Assembly (NCBI GenBank): GCA_910576655.1
Contig: CAJTJC010000005.1
Coordinates: 1-64,000 of the forward strand
Length of the DNA stretch: 64,000 nucleotides
Source of the DNA: an uncultured Christensenella sp.
GTDB lineage: Bacteria > Bacillota > Clostridia > Christensenellales > Borkfalkiaceae
Direction of reading: 5' to 3'
In this document: piece after piece, positions 1 to 8,056 of the stretch
Numbering within the stretch: the first letter of the stretch is position 1
Layout: the number at the start of each line of letters is the position of its first letter
Made by a program: the position numbers and the translations under genes
Notes under the pieces: model-generated
Told to the model about the DNA's origin: nothing
Databases searched by the model: none
The model's input: the letters and a program-made list of their open reading frames with translations, nothing else

Positions 1-833
1 GCAACGTCGGTATTTATTGCGTCAATGCGTGTCAAAACGGCGTTATATTCTTCGCTTATTCCGCTTATTTTCACAAGCTCTCTCGAAGCGGAAAACAGTC
101 CGTCGCAAATACCGCCGTCGTCATTAAAACACTCTTTAACCGTATTTACTGCGTTCAAAATTTTTTCTACGTTTAAAATTTTATTGCGTCGCTCTTTAAG
201 CTCGTCAAGTTCACCGATTTTCAAATCTGCGTTTTCAATTTCTTTGATTTGGTATTCGAGCAGGTCAAGTCTTCTTTCGCGCTCCGCCTCGTCCCCGCCA
301 AGCGATATGATTTTATCTTTTAGTTGCCTTTTTGCGGATAAAATATCTGTTATATGATTTTTAACTGTTTCGGCTTTTTCCCCAAGTAGGCTATCTATAA
401 CTTTAAGCTGATTGTTTTCGTTAAGCAGAAAAAAATGCTCGCTTTGTCCGTGCACGTCCACAAGATGCAAGGTTAAAGCTTTAAGCATCGACAGCGTAAC
501 GGTGTTACCGTTAATTTTAACAGCGTTTTTTCCGTCGGCGCAGAACCTGCGTGAGATTATTATCTCCCCGTCGCTTTCGATGTCGTAATCTTTAAGCACT
601 AAAATTGCTTCGCTGTCTGCGGGAACCGTAAATTCGGCTTTTACGAGAACTTCGTTTTCACCGTGGCGTATCATCGTTTTGTCCGCTTTACTTCCCAAAA
701 CAAAATTAATAGAGTCGAGAATTATAGACTTACCCGACCCCGTTTCGCCTGATAGCACGTTCAGACCGCATTCGAACTCTATATCGGCTTCACTAATCAA
801 AGCCACGTTTTTTACGTATAACCTGTTTAACAT
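1..833 (-). CDS. recN: DNA repair ATPase RecN, N-terminal part
   Basis: This is the N-terminal part (about 277 residues) of RecN, the SMC-like ATPase that acts at DNA double-strand breaks during recombinational repair in the cytoplasm. The reading frame runs off the left edge of the window, so the coiled-coil second half and the C-terminal ATPase half are not seen. The start MLNRLYVKNVALI is followed by the Walker A motif GETGSGKS near residue 33. Further on it has the RecN-typical stretch LVDVHGQSEH and a charged region that begins the coiled coil. Its ATG overlaps the argR stop as TAATG, so the two are probably translationally coupled. Position next to argR matches Bacillus. Confidence is high for identity; only completeness is unknown. 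Confidence 0.95.
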   Translation of the reverse strand, partial: MLNRLYVKNVALISEADIEFECGLNVLSGETGSGKSIILDSINFVLGSKADKTMIRHGENEVLVKAEFTVPADSEAILVLKDYDIESDGEIIISRRFCADGKNAVKINGNTVTLSMLKALTLHLVDVHGQSEHFFLLNENNQLKVIDSLLGEKAETVKNHITDILSAKRQLKDKIISLGGDEAERERRLDLLEYQIKEIENADLKIGELDELKERRNKILNVEKILNAVNTVKECFNDDGGICDGLFSASRELVKISGISEEYNAVLTRIDAINTDV

Positions 834-1285
834 TAAATGTACTCTTTAAGTTTATCAGCCACCAACGGCGTATTTTCATTCGTATCTACAACAATAAGCA
901 CGTTGTCGTCGCCCGCTATCGTTCCGATTATCTCGTTAAGTTGTAGGGAATCGATAAACACGCATATTGTTCCGCCGTTGCCGCGCATTGTTTTAATCAT
1001 TATTATATTGTTTGCGTAATTTATCGAAAGGACGCCTTCTCTGAAAAGCGTATGCATTTTGTCCTGTACGGGCTCGTGCTTGTTTTCAAGACATGCGTAT
1101 TTGTATTTTTTTGTGGTGCCCGCAATTTTGTATAACTTTAATTCCTTTATATCACGGGAAATTGTCGCCTGCGTGACGTTAAAGTTAAGCTTGTTCAGCT
1201 CAAAACACAGCTCTTCCTGTGTGTCGATTTCCTTGGCTGCTATAAGCTCTAAAATTTTTTGCTGTCTTGCATTTCTGTACATCAT
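833..1285 (-). CDS. argR: Arginine repressor ArgR/AhrC
   Basis: 150-aa arginine-responsive transcription factor. It forms hexamers that bind ARG boxes, repressing arginine biosynthesis and often activating catabolism. The N-terminal winged helix-turn-helix (about residues 1-70) contains ATISRDIKELKL, the recognition region of the family. The C-terminal oligomerisation and arginine-binding domain contains GTIAGDDNVLIVV near residue 120, with the paired aspartates that contact arginine. Length is normal. The start ATG overlaps the nadK stop by four bases (ATGA), and its own stop overlaps the recN start, so the gene sits in a tightly packed operon. An MM start leaves one residue of doubt about the exact first codon. 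Confidence 0.95.
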   Translation of the reverse strand: MMYRNARQQKILELIAAKEIDTQEELCFELNKLNFNVTQATISRDIKELKLYKIAGTTKKYKYACLENKHEPVQDKMHTLFREGVLSINYANNIIMIKTMRGNGGTICVFIDSLQLNEIIGTIAGDDNVLIVVDTNENTPLVADKLKEYI

Positions 1286-2094
1286 TTACTCCAGATATTA
1301 AGTTTAACTAATAATTTATCAAAGAAATCCTTATCGCCGCGGGAAATAAATTCCGCGTGGAAATCAGATTTTTTAATCGTGAAGCTAACCTTTTCTTCTA
1401 GCTTGTCCACTATTTTTCCGTCAACGATTACGTTTAACTGAGTTTTAGCGCTTGAAGGCGTTATCGTTACCGTTGAGTTAGCATTGAAAACAACCGGCCG
1501 CGAATGTAGCGAGTGAGCGCATATCGGAGTCAGAATAAATGCGTCCAAATCGGGCGCAAGTATCGAACCGCCTGCAGACAGCGAATATGCCGTCGAGCCT
1601 GTAGGCGTGCTTATAATTATACCGTCCGAAATATAGTTGTCCACTAGCGCTCCGCCTATTTCGGCTTTGAGAGCAACCGTATTGCTGAAGCTCTGTCCTC
1701 CAGTACTTCTTTGTATCACGAAATCGTTAAGCGCGTAAAATAACTTGCCCCTATATGCGATTTCAAGTAACGAGCGTTGCTTAGTTGAATAATTTCCGTT
1801 GCAAACGAGTGCAAGCGCGTCGTCTATTTTTTCCTGCTCGAATTCGGTAAGAAAGCCGAGATGACCGTAATTTATTCCAAGTAATTTGACGGAAGCTTTT
1901 GCACACGCCGAAGCCACGGTCAAAATCGTTCCGTCGCCGCCCAGCACAAGCAAAACGTCTAAGCCGTTAACATCGTCGGGGTCAGTTACGATTTTACTCT
2001 CTATCCCGCGAGACTTAAAGCATTTTTCGATTTTATCGATATACTCTAAATTCTCTGTCAAATGGTTTTTATTGTAATAGATTCCTACCTTCAT
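1282..2094 (-). CDS. nadK: NAD kinase
   Basis: 270-aa ATP/polyphosphate NAD kinase, which makes NADP+ from NAD+ in the cytoplasm. The diagnostic GGDGT motif lies near residue 53 (LVLGGDGTIL). The second conserved block SDGIIISTPTGSTAYSLSAG lies near residue 157 and forms the NAD site. Length fits the family. It lies 55 nt after tlyA and overlaps argR by four bases. Insertion of nadK between tlyA and argR is common in Clostridia and differs from the Bacillus subtilis order. No fault is visible in the frame. Confidence 0.96.
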   Translation of the reverse strand: MKVGIYYNKNHLTENLEYIDKIEKCFKSRGIESKIVTDPDDVNGLDVLLVLGGDGTILTVASACAKASVKLLGINYGHLGFLTEFEQEKIDDALALVCNGNYSTKQRSLLEIAYRGKLFYALNDFVIQRSTGGQSFSNTVALKAEIGGALVDNYISDGIIISTPTGSTAYSLSAGGSILAPDLDAFILTPICAHSLHSRPVVFNANSTVTITPSSAKTQLNVIVDGKIVDKLEEKVSFTIKKSDFHAEFISRGDKDFFDKLLVKLNIWSK

Positions 2095-2149
2095 CGTAAT
2101 TGATTATATAGCTTTTTATACAAATATGCAAACAAAAAGTCCATTAAAT

Positions 2150-2908
2150 TCATAATTTAACAGACTTTATTAATTTTTCATTTATATTTTTACATTTTGC
2201 ATTTTTTTCAAGCAGTACGACGTACTCGAGATTTTTACCGCTTACAATCGGCGCGTTTGTCAGCTTCTGCGGTATAAGGTTGCAGTTTTCCGCAAACGTA
2301 AGAACCTTTTCTAAAATTCTGCGGTGAACTTCGCTATCTCGGACAATGCCGTTTTTGCCAACCTTGCGGCTCTCGCATTCAAACTGCGGTTTGATAAGCG
2401 CAAGAACGTGTGCCCCATCGACCAAAACGCCGCTTACGGCTTCGAGAATATACGTCAAAGAAATAAAACTTACGTCGATTACGACACAGTCAAGCTTTTC
2501 GGAAAACAATTCGGCGCTTAAATTTCTTGCATTATAGTTATCTATTACGACTACGTTACTGCTTAGTAGATTAGGGGCTAATTGGCTTTCGCCTATATCT
2601 ATACAATAAACCTTAGTTGCTCCGTGTTGCAACAGACAGTCTGTAAATCCACCCGTACTCGCACCTACGTCAGCAAAAATTTTGTTCCCAACGGAATAGC
2701 CGAAATCTTTAAGCGCTTTACTGAGTTTAAACCCGCCCACGGATACGTAGTTTTCCTCGGCGGAAAGAATTTCAATATTGTCGTTGCTTTTAATTTCGTA
2801 CGAAGGCTGCGCGCTTTTACCGTTCACAAGCACGAGATTACGGGATATGGCATTTGCCGCCTTCGTTCTCGAACCGAACTTTTCGGTTAAAAATTTATCT
2901 AAGCGCAT
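2150..2908 (-). CDS. tlyA: TlyA family rRNA (cytidine-2'-O)-methyltransferase
   Basis: 252-aa protein of the TlyA/hemolysin A family, S-adenosylmethionine-dependent 2'-O-methyltransferases of ribosomal RNA. An N-terminal S4 RNA-binding domain (MRLDKFLTEKFGSRTKAANA, residues 1-60) is followed by an FtsJ-like Rossmann domain. The SAM-binding loop is DVGASTGGFTDCLL near residue 80. Catalytic tetrad candidates are the Asp in VVIDVSFISL and the Lys in LALIKPQFE. Its start overlaps the end of dxs by 14 bp, so translation is probably coupled. The old name hemolysin should be read as a methylase here. Confidence 0.94.
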   Translation of the reverse strand: MRLDKFLTEKFGSRTKAANAISRNLVLVNGKSAQPSYEIKSNDNIEILSAEENYVSVGGFKLSKALKDFGYSVGNKIFADVGASTGGFTDCLLQHGATKVYCIDIGESQLAPNLLSSNVVVIDNYNARNLSAELFSEKLDCVVIDVSFISLTYILEAVSGVLVDGAHVLALIKPQFECESRKVGKNGIVRDSEVHRRILEKVLTFAENCNLIPQKLTNAPIVSGKNLEYVVLLEKNAKCKNINEKLIKSVKL

Positions 2909-4628
2909 TTACAATATATTCCGCAATGCTTTCACCCGTAATGCCATAGTCACGCATAAGCTCGCTTACTGCGCCGTGAGATATAAATTCGTCGGGGTAT
3001 GCAAAGTTTTTGATTGCTTTATTTTTATCGGCGTAGAATGTATTAACCAGCGAACCCAACCCTCCGGACAGCACGTTGTCCTCTACGGTAATAATGTGCT
3101 TATGCTCTATACCTTCAAGCATTTCTCTGTCCAAAGGCTTAACGAAGCGTGCGTTTATTACCTCGACGGCGACATTACTCTCTTTGAGTATTTGCGATGC
3201 AATCAAGGACTCCGTAATTGCACGTTCTCCGCATGCGATAATGACTGCGTCTAAGCCGCTTTCCGTCAGCTTTTCCCATTTGCCGTATTCGAGCGAGGTG
3301 CTTACTTTAAATATACGCTTTCCGTCTTTCGGATACCTTATCGCAAGCGGACCGTTAAAGCCCACGCTGAATTTCAGCATTTCCTTGAATTCGTTTACGT
3401 CCTTGGGAACTGCAATGGTAAGATTAGGTATCATGCTGAGGAAAGACAAATCGAATACGCCCTGATGCGTTTCGCCGTCCGCACCAGATACTCCCGCTCT
3501 GTCGATACACATCGTTACGGACAAATTCTGACTGCAAATATCTATTAAAATCTCGTCGAAGGAGCGCTGCAAAAACGTCGAATAAACGGCGTAATAAGGT
3601 TTTAAGCCCTCAGTCGCCATCGACGAGCAGAGAATCGTAGCGTGCTCTTCGCATATCCCAACGTCAACGGAACGCTGCGGATATTTTTCAAAAAAGTCTC
3701 CAAGACCGAGGCTGGAAGTCATTGCCGCAGTAACGGCAACTATTCTGCCGTCGGATTCGGCAAGTCGGCAAAGTGTGTCGCCAAGCACCTTAGAGTATTC
3801 CGTTGAAACGGAGTCTGAGCTTGAAATCGAAATTCCGTGCGTTGCCTCGGGATTTTCTTCGCAGAATTCGTAGCCCTTTCCTTTTTTCGTGATTATATGC
3901 AAAATAACGGATTCGTGCTTTAAACGCTCTTTTATCTCGGTCAGCTTTGCAATAAGCTGTTCAAGATTGTTTCCGTCGTAAACACCATCGTATTTAAACC
4001 CGAATCTGTCGAATATATTCGCGTGCTTATTGCGTTTGGCAATATGCTCGCTGCTTTCGCTGAGTAATTCCAGATATTCGTGCATGCTGCCGACGGTCGG
4101 AGAAATAGACATTCCGTTATCGTTAAGCACCACTAAAATATTGGTGTTTAAAAGTCTTAAGCTGTTAAACGCTTCGTAGATAAGTCCGTTGTTAAAAGAG
4201 CCGTCGCCGATTACTGCAATTACGTTGAAATCCTTACCCGCCACGTCGCGCGCCTTTGCAATGCCCAAGGCGGCGGAAACAGAGGTTCCGGCATGCCCCG
4301 TATTATAGCAATCAAACTCGCTTTCTTCCCTTTTTGGGAAACCCGAAATTCCGCCTTTTTTACGAAGAGTATCAAACGCGTCTTCTCGTCCAGACAGTAG
4401 CTTATGCGCGTAGCATTGATGTCCGACGTCGAAAACGACTTTATCCTGCGGTAAGTCGAAAACGTAATGCAGCGCAACCGTAAGTTCGATTGCGCCGAGG
4501 TTTGACGAAAGATGTCCGCCGTTTTTCAGCACGGTAGACATAATTTTTTGCCGCAGATTTTCGCAAAGCGTATTCAACTGCGATATATTTAAACTTTTTA
4601 ACGATTTACCGCTGTAAAACTGCGACAT
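2895..4628 (-). CDS. dxs: 1-deoxy-D-xylulose-5-phosphate synthase
   Basis: 577-aa thiamine-diphosphate enzyme that condenses pyruvate and glyceraldehyde 3-phosphate, the first step of the MEP isoprenoid pathway. The N-terminal half has the family start SLNISQLNTLCENLRQKI, then NLGAIELTVALHYVF and the ThDP motif GDGSFNNG (near residue 141). The central part has the EEHA block (VGICEEHATILCSS), and a transketolase C-terminal domain closes the protein. It is somewhat shorter than the roughly 620-residue enzymes of enteric bacteria but has all domains. The ATG directly abuts the stop codon of the preceding oapA (TAAATG). With ispA in the same cluster, two isoprenoid genes flank the OLE RNA/OapA pair. 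Confidence 0.96.
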   Translation of the reverse strand: MSQFYSGKSLKSLNISQLNTLCENLRQKIMSTVLKNGGHLSSNLGAIELTVALHYVFDLPQDKVVFDVGHQCYAHKLLSGREDAFDTLRKKGGISGFPKREESEFDCYNTGHAGTSVSAALGIAKARDVAGKDFNVIAVIGDGSFNNGLIYEAFNSLRLLNTNILVVLNDNGMSISPTVGSMHEYLELLSESSEHIAKRNKHANIFDRFGFKYDGVYDGNNLEQLIAKLTEIKERLKHESVILHIITKKGKGYEFCEENPEATHGISISSSDSVSTEYSKVLGDTLCRLAESDGRIVAVTAAMTSSLGLGDFFEKYPQRSVDVGICEEHATILCSSMATEGLKPYYAVYSTFLQRSFDEILIDICSQNLSVTMCIDRAGVSGADGETHQGVFDLSFLSMIPNLTIAVPKDVNEFKEMLKFSVGFNGPLAIRYPKDGKRIFKVSTSLEYGKWEKLTESGLDAVIIACGERAITESLIASQILKESNVAVEVINARFVKPLDREMLEGIEHKHIITVEDNVLSGGLGSLVNTFYADKNKAIKNFAYPDEFISHGAVSELMRDYGITGESIAEYIVNALR

Positions 4629-5228
4629 TTATTTTTCCTTTTTGAATACCGTTAGAAACTTGGCAAACGAAAAAACTATTTGCTTATTATATTTAATAGC
4701 AAAATGCTTAAAAATTGCTTTGCCGCCGACGGTCAAAGCGCCTATTACCGCGCTTACTCCTATAGAAGCTATTATTTCCCAAATATCACCGTTCGTCATC
4801 GCTGCGATATAGACCACGAGCGCAGTACCTGCCGCACCGCTGACGATACCGCATATATCGCCTATTATATCGGCAAATATACTGCCGAGCCTTGTAGCGT
4901 TTTTGCAGAGCGTTACGGCACGCTTCGAGCCCTTGATTTTATTGGACGCCATTGCGTGGAATGCGTCGGGCTGACAGGTAATAATTGCGTTTGCAAGCAC
5001 GTCGCAGCCTATATTCAGCACCAAGAGCACGATAAGCACTATTACGCAAACGTAAACGGGGCTGCCTTTTATCGAAATTTCGGTTAAAAAACTGAATAAA
5101 ACGGTTAAAGCAAAAGATAAAAATAATACGCTGAGACCCCAGGAAAGCCACGGCGGCATCATTTTTTTCTTTTGCTTTTTCTTTTTTACGATTTTTTCTT
5201 GTTTTGGTTGTTCCTCTTCTCTGTCCAT
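4629..5228 (-). CDS. oapA: OLE-associated membrane protein A (OapA)
   Basis: 199-aa polytopic membrane protein that I identify as OapA, the partner that anchors OLE RNA to the membrane in Bacillus halodurans. The N-terminus is very basic (KIVKKKKQKKK, about residues 13-23), suitable for RNA contact. About four hydrophobic segments follow. The third contains FADIIGDICG, a DxxxD pair of aspartates matching the motif reported for OapA. A GTG in the same frame at 5255 would add nine residues but lies inside a hairpin (5250-5267) without a ribosome binding site; the ATG at 5228 follows AAGGGA, so I prefer it. It lies directly after the OLE RNA gene and abuts dxs. The name rests mainly on context plus topology and charge, not on a database search. 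Confidence 0.82.
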   Translation of the reverse strand: MDREEEQPKQEKIVKKKKQKKKMMPPWLSWGLSVLFLSFALTVLFSFLTEISIKGSPVYVCVIVLIVLLVLNIGCDVLANAIITCQPDAFHAMASNKIKGSKRAVTLCKNATRLGSIFADIIGDICGIVSGAAGTALVVYIAAMTNGDIWEIIASIGVSAVIGALTVGGKAIFKHFAIKYNKQIVFSFAKFLTVFKKEK

Positions 5229-5269
5229 TTCCCTTACTCTAAAAATAATACGCACTTAAACGTGCGTAA

Positions 5270-5834
5270 AAATTAATGTAATATAGTGGTTTATATTAAA
5301 TAAACTTTGCGGTTTAGGTTCGGTAGGATTTCCCTCAAGCTTACTTCCCGTCGCCGAAAAAGCAGTTTCCTTTTAAAAGCGTGAACGCATTTCTGCATAA
5401 CCGAATCGCCACTGAATCCACACTGTAATCTCTAATATAAAAATCAGTCTAGAAGCTTTCCTTGACAATTTCCGTTGAGCTTATCTTCTTTTGCAAAAAA
5501 CAATTTCAAGCGGCAATAGATTCCTCGCGTCTGGCCAAACGCTCGGTTTCGTAAATCCGCTATCCGCTGTCTTCACTCAAAGCAGGCTACTCTGTACCAA
5601 GCTTACGCCTGATAGCAGGTTTATACTGACTAAACAGTCAGCCTCCACGGTAAATGGGTTAGGCTGCGGTATGCCGTTACCAAGCTCCCATAAACCTTTA
5701 CTCCCAGCATCCACCCACTTTTGGCAAAGCAAGCAAACACCAGAAACTTCATCGATATGCCCTTTGACGGTATTTTACCCCCGCCTTCGTTTCAACAGAG
5801 ATTGACTAGAATACTGCACCACTATATCAACGCT
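5270..5834 (-). ncRNA. ole: OLE RNA (ornate, large, extremophilic)
   Basis: A roughly 550-nt gene-free stretch between ispA and the oapA-like gene, transcribed on the minus strand. In Firmicutes that carry it, OLE RNA is about 600 nt, lies in a cluster with nusB, folD, ispA, dxs, tlyA and recN, and precedes oapA; all of this holds here. The sequence shows a consensus promoter ending at 5839, a predicted start near 5832, and a perfect 10-bp inverted repeat (5281-5290 against 5818-5827) that would close the whole RNA as a terminal helix. The interior has stem-forming repeats and no credible long ORF on either strand. 5' end is set by the promoter; the 3' end is approximate, just past the closing helix. 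A covariance-model search was not possible here. Confidence 0.85.
5281..5827 (-). repeat. Terminal inverted repeat closing the OLE RNA
   Basis: ATATAGTGGT at 5281-5290 is the exact reverse complement of ACCACTATAT at 5818-5827. In the minus-strand transcript these two 10-nt arms, more than 500 nt apart, would pair as the outermost helix. The 5' arm starts about five nucleotides after the predicted transcription start, so the helix also marks the likely RNA boundaries. Confidence 0.75.
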
Positions 5835-5838
5835 AATT

Positions 5839-5867
5839 ATTATATCATATTCCGAACAATAAGTCAA
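5839..5867 (-). promoter_or_regulatory. Sigma-A promoter of the OLE RNA gene
   Basis: On the minus strand the -35 box TTGACT (5862-5867) and a perfect -10 box TATAAT (5839-5844) are separated by exactly 17 bp, directly after the ispA stop. The predicted start is about 5832. This gives the RNA, oapA and probably dxs and later genes their own strong promoter, independent of the upstream nusB-folD-ispA transcript. Confidence 0.85.
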
Positions 5868-5874
5868 TAGTTAT

Positions 5875-6753
5875 TCAATTAATTCTCTGCCTGACAAAAT
5901 AAACGGTATTTTTAAGGAATTCCGTATCTCCATCAAGCCCTTCGAGCATTTTCGCGCATCTGTCGGCATATAAATCTGCGCGCAACTTGCTGTCGCTAAG
6001 TCCGTAAAGGCTGACAGCGGTGTATTTTCCATCATTGCCGTCCTTACCTATGCTCTTTCCCATATTTTCAAAGCTGCCCTCTACGTCGAGTATATCGTCT
6101 GTAAGCTGGAACAGCACCCCCAAGTCGTGCGCAAAAGTCTTGATTTCCGAATAATATTTTCCGCCGCTCAGAATACTGGGCACAACGCAAGCCGCCATAA
6201 TAAGTTTGGCAGTCTTGTTGGTATGTATGAAATTTAAAATATCTTCGTTAACCGCCGCGTCGTTTTCATGCAACAAATCAGCCGACTGGCCCGCAATCAT
6301 GCCTTCGATACCCGCGCAGTCGCAGATATATTTTGCTGCCGAAACGTATTCGTTGCCCTTGAAGCATTCGTTAAACAGTATCGAGTAAGCGGTGTTCAGC
6401 AGCCCGTCGCCCGCCAGTACGGCATTACCCGCACCAAAAACCTTGTGATTTGAGGGCTTGCCGCGCCTGAAATCGTCGTTATCCATTTCGGGCAGGTCGT
6501 CGTGAATGAGTGAATAGGTATGTATAAGCTCAAGCGCGAGCGCGTAATTGACTATATCCGACCTGTCGGTTTTGAGTAAGTCGGCAAAAGCAAGCATGAG
6601 CACGGGTCTGACCCGCTTACCTCCAAGCTTTATACTGTAAACGAGGCTGTCCTTTAAAATTTGAGGTTGACACGTCAGTTTGTCGCAGAATTCCGACAAT
6701 CGTTCGTCTACGACTTTCTGATATTCGGCGTATTTAAAATCAAAATCCGTCAA
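5875..6753 (-). CDS. ispA: Farnesyl/geranyl diphosphate synthase
   Basis: 292-aa short-chain trans-prenyltransferase that builds geranyl/farnesyl diphosphate from IPP and DMAPP. The first aspartate-rich motif is HDDLPEMDNDDFRRGKPSNH near residue 84 and the second is FQLTDDILDVEG near residue 215. The bulky residues before the first motif and overall length suit an IspA-type farnesyl diphosphate synthase rather than a long-chain enzyme. The start overlaps the folD stop by four bases. In Bacillus xseA and xseB lie between folD and ispA; they are not present here. The OLE promoter begins immediately after its stop codon. Confidence 0.94.
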   Translation of the reverse strand: MTDFDFKYAEYQKVVDERLSEFCDKLTCQPQILKDSLVYSIKLGGKRVRPVLMLAFADLLKTDRSDIVNYALALELIHTYSLIHDDLPEMDNDDFRRGKPSNHKVFGAGNAVLAGDGLLNTAYSILFNECFKGNEYVSAAKYICDCAGIEGMIAGQSADLLHENDAAVNEDILNFIHTNKTAKLIMAACVVPSILSGGKYYSEIKTFAHDLGVLFQLTDDILDVEGSFENMGKSIGKDGNDGKYTAVSLYGLSDSKLRADLYADRCAKMLEGLDGDTEFLKNTVYFVRQRIN

Positions 6754-7598
6754 TTCTTACTCCTTAATGCCGCTAAATAAGTATTGTACATAAGCATAGT
6801 TATGGTCATAGGTCCGACCCCTCCGGGTACGGGCGTTATATAAGAGCACTTTTCTTTTACTCGTTCGAAATCAACGTCGCCGCAAAGCTTGCCGTTTTCG
6901 TCTCTGTTCATTCCCACGTCGATAACTGTCGCCCCCTCTTTTATCATATCCGAAGTAATAAATTTGGGCTTTCCGATTGCCGAAACGAGTATATCGGCTT
7001 TCAGACATTGCTCTTTAAGATTTTTTGTCTTGCTATGGCAGACCGTAACGGTTGCATCCGCGTTCATAAGAAGCATTGCCATGGGCTTTCCGACTATATT
7101 AGAGCGCCCTACTACTACGGCGTTCTTTCCTCTTATTTCTATATGCTCGTATTCGAGCATTTTCATTACTCCGTAAGGCGTGCACGCGACGGTTGCGGGC
7201 AGGTTTAAGCAAAGCCTGCCTATATTGTTCTCGGAAAAGCCGTCCACGTCTTTACCGTCGGGGATAAGCTTTAAAGCTTTATCCGACAGATGAGTGGGCA
7301 AAGGCAGTTGAACGAGTATTCCTTGAATTTCGTCGTTTTGGGCAAGCGAAGAAAGCAGCTCCTCAAGCCCGTTCTGTGTTACCGCCTCGGGCAAATAATA
7401 GGCATACGATTTAATTCCTACCTCTTCGCAAGCCTTAATTTTATTGCGCACGTAAATCTGTGAGGCGGGATTTTCACCGACAAGAACGACCGCCAAACCT
7501 ATTTCGTTTCCCGTTTCCGCCTTGAACGCCGCAACCTTTTCACGAATTTCCGCACGTATCGACTGGGCTATTGCTTTGCCCTCGATAAGCTTAAACAT
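6750..7598 (-). CDS. folD: Bifunctional methylenetetrahydrofolate dehydrogenase/cyclohydrolase
   Basis: 282-aa FolD, which interconverts 5,10-methylene-THF, methenyl-THF and 10-formyl-THF in one-carbon metabolism. It shows the family signatures in order: VGENPASQIYVRNKIKACEE with the catalytic Tyr/Lys region (about residue 41), GILVQLPLPTHL, PDGKDVDGF, the NADP-binding GRSNIVGKPMAMLL (about residue 164), and TPVPGGVGPMTITML near the end. Length is standard. It overlaps nusB upstream by 8 bp and ispA downstream by 4 bp, so the genes are co-transcribed. Confidence 0.97.
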   Translation of the reverse strand: MFKLIEGKAIAQSIRAEIREKVAAFKAETGNEIGLAVVLVGENPASQIYVRNKIKACEEVGIKSYAYYLPEAVTQNGLEELLSSLAQNDEIQGILVQLPLPTHLSDKALKLIPDGKDVDGFSENNIGRLCLNLPATVACTPYGVMKMLEYEHIEIRGKNAVVVGRSNIVGKPMAMLLMNADATVTVCHSKTKNLKEQCLKADILVSAIGKPKFITSDMIKEGATVIDVGMNRDENGKLCGDVDFERVKEKCSYITPVPGGVGPMTITMLMYNTYLAALRSKN

Positions 7599-7992
7599 TT
7601 TTGCGGTCCCTTATAATTTGCGAAAGTATGCCGCTTATAAACGTCGCGCTCTTTTCGGAAGAATATTTGGAAGCAATGTTTGCCGCTTCGTTGACCGATA
7701 CCGCGGCGGGAATATCGTCGAAATACATTATTTCCGCTATTGCAATAAACAGAACGCTTCTGTCTGCGGGGAATAAACGCGATTCCGGAAACAGGCGCGA
7801 ACGCTCGTCAATCATTTTAGCGATTTCGGATTTGTTTTCCGACACAGCGGAAAGAACGGCGTTGCAGTAATCAACGTCGTTTTTATTAAGATTTTCCTGA
7901 CCCATTACTGCACGCTTCGTATCGCCCGCATCGTCGCTGAACTGGGTTGCAAATAAAATTTTAAAAGCCGCTTCTCTTGCATTAGTACGCAT
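7591..7992 (-). CDS. nusB: Transcription antitermination factor NusB
   Basis: 133-aa all-helical NusB, which with NusE/S10 binds boxA RNA and supports antitermination of rRNA transcription. The start TNAREAAFKILFATQF and the later block AIAEIMYFDDIPAAVSVNEA with NIASKYSSEKSATFISGIL are typical of the family. Position between an Asp23 family gene and folD matches Bacillus. The downstream end overlaps folD by 8 bp. A 10-bp stem (8019-8046) lies in the 64-nt gap to the upstream gene and may tune readthrough. Confidence 0.95.
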   Translation of the reverse strand: MRTNAREAAFKILFATQFSDDAGDTKRAVMGQENLNKNDVDYCNAVLSAVSENKSEIAKMIDERSRLFPESRLFPADRSVLFIAIAEIMYFDDIPAAVSVNEAANIASKYSSEKSATFISGILSQIIRDRKNV

Positions 7993-8018
7993 AATTTTAT
8001 AACCTTTTCAAATACAAA

Positions 8019-8046
8019 ATTCCCTTAAAAACTAATTTAAGGGAAT
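8019..8046 (-). terminator. Intercistronic hairpin between yqhY and nusB
   Basis: ATTCCCTTAA (8019-8028) and TTAAGGGAAT (8037-8046) form a perfect 10-bp stem with an 8-nt loop. There is only a weak U-rich stretch after it on the minus strand. It is better read as an attenuating or processing hairpin than as a full terminator, because nusB has no clear promoter of its own. Confidence 0.45.
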
Positions 8047-8056
8047 AACGTAATAT

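Noticed and set aside
25..357. 110-codon plus-strand frame at the left edge
   Set aside because: It is the antisense of recN and has no support of its own.
5491..5805. 104-codon plus-strand frame inside the OLE region
   Set aside because: Composition is not protein-like, there is no ribosome site, and the region fits a structured RNA on the other strand.
5270..5834. RNase P RNA, tmRNA, 6S RNA or group II intron in place of OLE
   Set aside because: Size, promoter, neighbour genes and adjacent OapA-like protein all fit OLE, and no reverse transcriptase, tmRNA tag reading frame or RNase P core motif was seen.
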